A model generated the notes under the pieces. It saw only the letters and a list, made by a program, of their open reading frames with translations. It was not told the origin of the DNA and searched no databases. Position numbers and translations under genes: made by a program. Source: Streptomyces sp. DG1A-41 (lineage in GTDB: Bacteria > Actinomycetota > Actinomycetes > Streptomycetales > Streptomycetaceae). Taken from it: 64,000 nucleotides of DNA. This document shows positions 63,187 to 64,000 of this stretch, one piece after another. The stretch spans positions 8,393,001 to 8,457,000 of the forward strand of contig NZ_CP146350.1 in assembly GCF_037055355.1 (NCBI RefSeq). The letters are read 5' to 3'. Position 1 is the first letter of the stretch, and the number at the start of each line of letters is the position of its first letter.

Positions 63187-63759
63187 ATGGGGCGTGTGCG
63201 CAAGGTACTGACCGGGCCGTTGGTCATCGCGGTGCTGGTGGTGGCGTTCGGCGGAGCGGGCTTCGGGCTGTACTGGTTCCAGCCGTGGAAGCTGTGGCAG
63301 GACGAGACCGTTCAGGAGGCCCTGCCCGGGGTCGCGGAGACCTCCGCTCCTCCCGTCAAGGCGCCTGCGGAAGAGCCCTCCGAGCCGGCATCCCCGGCCG
63401 CCGGTCCGCAGACGCTGGCGAGCGGTGAGCTGATCAGCCACGAGCACGCGACCTCGGGCACGGTGAAGCTCGTACGGCTGGCCGACGGCTCCCATGTCGT
63501 CCGGCTGGAGAACCTGAACACCAGCAACGGGCCTGACCTGCGCGTCTGGCTGACCGACGCGCCGGTCAAGCAGGGGAAGGCGGGGTGGCACGTCTTCGAC
63601 GACGGAAAGTACGTCAGCCTCGGCAAGCTCAAAGGCAACAAGGGAAGCCAGAACTACGTCCTCCCCGGTGACGCCGATCCATCGAGTTTCAGCAGCGTGA
63701 GCATCTGGTGCGACCGTTTCGACGTGTCGTTCGGCGCCGCGGAGCTGGCCCGGGTCTGA
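63187..63759 (+). CDS. DM13-domain membrane-anchored protein
   Basis: A 190-residue protein with an N-terminal membrane anchor (about 9-30, GPLVIAVLVVAFGGAGFGLYWF). A Pro/Ala/Glu linker follows, then a DM13 domain (about 75-188): SGELISHEHATSGTVKLVRL, LENLNTSNGPDLRVWLTDAP, YVSLGKLKGNKGSQNYVLPG and a single conserved-type cysteine in SIWCDRFDVSFGAA. DM13 domains are proposed to take part in extracytoplasmic electron transfer. AGGAGG lies upstream of the ATG. Confidence 0.85.
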   Translation: MGRVRKVLTGPLVIAVLVVAFGGAGFGLYWFQPWKLWQDETVQEALPGVAETSAPPVKAPAEEPSEPASPAAGPQTLASGELISHEHATSGTVKLVRLADGSHVVRLENLNTSNGPDLRVWLTDAPVKQGKAGWHVFDDGKYVSLGKLKGNKGSQNYVLPGDADPSSFSSVSIWCDRFDVSFGAAELARV

Positions 63760-63798
63760 CAGCGGTGCGTTGCTGACCATGGCGGCTCCCCAGGCGGG

Positions 63799-64000
63799 TC
63801 ATCCCGTGCCGTACAGCGTCGTGAGCAGTTCGATCGCGGCCTGGGTGGTGGGAGGCGGTTCGTCCCGCCACCAGGCGAGGCGCACCGCGATCGGCTCGGC
63901 GTCGCGCACCGGTCGGTAGACGATGCCGGGGCGCGGGTACTGGTGTGCGGTCGACTCGGCCGTCATGCCCACGTAGCGGCCGATGGAGATTTCGGTCAGC
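63799..64000 (-). CDS. LysR-type regulator, C-terminal part (runs off window)
   Basis: The last 66 residues of a substrate-binding domain: ISIGRYVGMTAESTAHQYPR, then PGIVYRPVRDAEPIAVRLAWWRDEPPP and AAIELLTTLYGTG. The PGIxYRPxxDAEPIxVxLAWW pattern is typical of LysR-family effector domains. The rest lies beyond position 64000. Confidence 0.75.
   Translation of the reverse strand, partial: LTEISIGRYVGMTAESTAHQYPRPGIVYRPVRDAEPIAVRLAWWRDEPPPTTQAAIELLTTLYGTG

Overview
High-GC (about 72%) actinobacterial chromosome, almost certainly Streptomyces. The signs are GTG starts on many genes, 1-4 bp start/stop overlaps inside operons, a conservon (cvnABCD), a class-III-type bifunctional c-di-GMP protein of the RmdA type, the ergothioneine operon, SARP/BTAD regulators and short palindromes of a kind common in Streptomyces. 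No rRNA, tRNA, CRISPR array, prophage or recognisable antibiotic biosynthetic cluster is visible. The density of broken genes to the right suggests a chromosome arm or arm-core transition (inference).

Layout. 0-6.2 kb: truncated lipoprotein gene, DUF4239 membrane protein, proline-rich secreted protein, duplicated-repeat lipoprotein, then a translationally coupled methyltransferase-rmdA pair. 6.3-10.8 kb: a LysR regulator diverging from a three-gene succinate dehydrogenase operon, with a T-N11-A palindrome between them. 10.9-15.1 kb: a coupled OlsB/PlsC-type pair, probably for ornithine lipids; an LLM-class oxidoreductase; a zinc-starvation unit (zinc-free ribosomal protein L32 plus COG0523 GTPase) behind a Zur-like box. 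15.1-19.2 kb: acetate-type symporter with its DUF485 partner, and a secreted beta-helix pectate-lyase-like protein. 19.2-25 kb: HAD phosphatase, small lipoprotein, dodecin and egtABCD, closed by a strong hairpin. 25-30.8 kb: decayed TIGR02452 gene, PemK/MazF-like protein, amidase, GH43-AbfB secreted glycosidase, K15-like DD-peptidase.

30.9-39.7 kb: orphan sugar-binding lipoprotein, conservon cvnABCD, corA remnant, ester cyclase, and a divergent HxlR/NAD(P)-binding pair of the YtfH/YtfG kind. 39.7-46.6 kb: remnants of IS110, IS5 and a SARP gene, then an intact SARP/NB-ARC/TPR regulator convergent with a DrrAB-type ABC exporter that carries 11-bp-phased direct repeats in its promoter. 46.7-52.3 kb: kdpE and kdpCBAF plus a 27-codon leader gene, with no kdpD, preceded by a phased four-half-site operator. 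52.3-58.3 kb: MFS remnant, methyltransferase, a near-intact IS630 element (perfect 36-bp termini, TA duplication), a secreted propeller/cell-wall-binding protein and an IS5 remnant. 58.4-64 kb: APH-like kinase, yidD, then a graveyard (methyltransferase N-terminus, cas1e fragment, gntP, alpha/beta hydrolase), followed by an unknown protein, a DM13 protein and a truncated LysR gene.

How the genes fit together. Most intact cassettes are self-contained stress or housekeeping modules: K+ uptake, zinc sparing, ergothioneine redox protection, membrane lipid remodelling, respiratory succinate oxidation and c-di-GMP/conservon signalling. They are separated by zones in which mobile elements and deletions have broken genes. 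The best leads are regulatory DNA (kdp operator, SARP-like repeats, Zur box, LysR box), the missing kdpD, and a GC-rich hairpin repeat that sits in frame inside the SARP protein and also inside a pseudogene.
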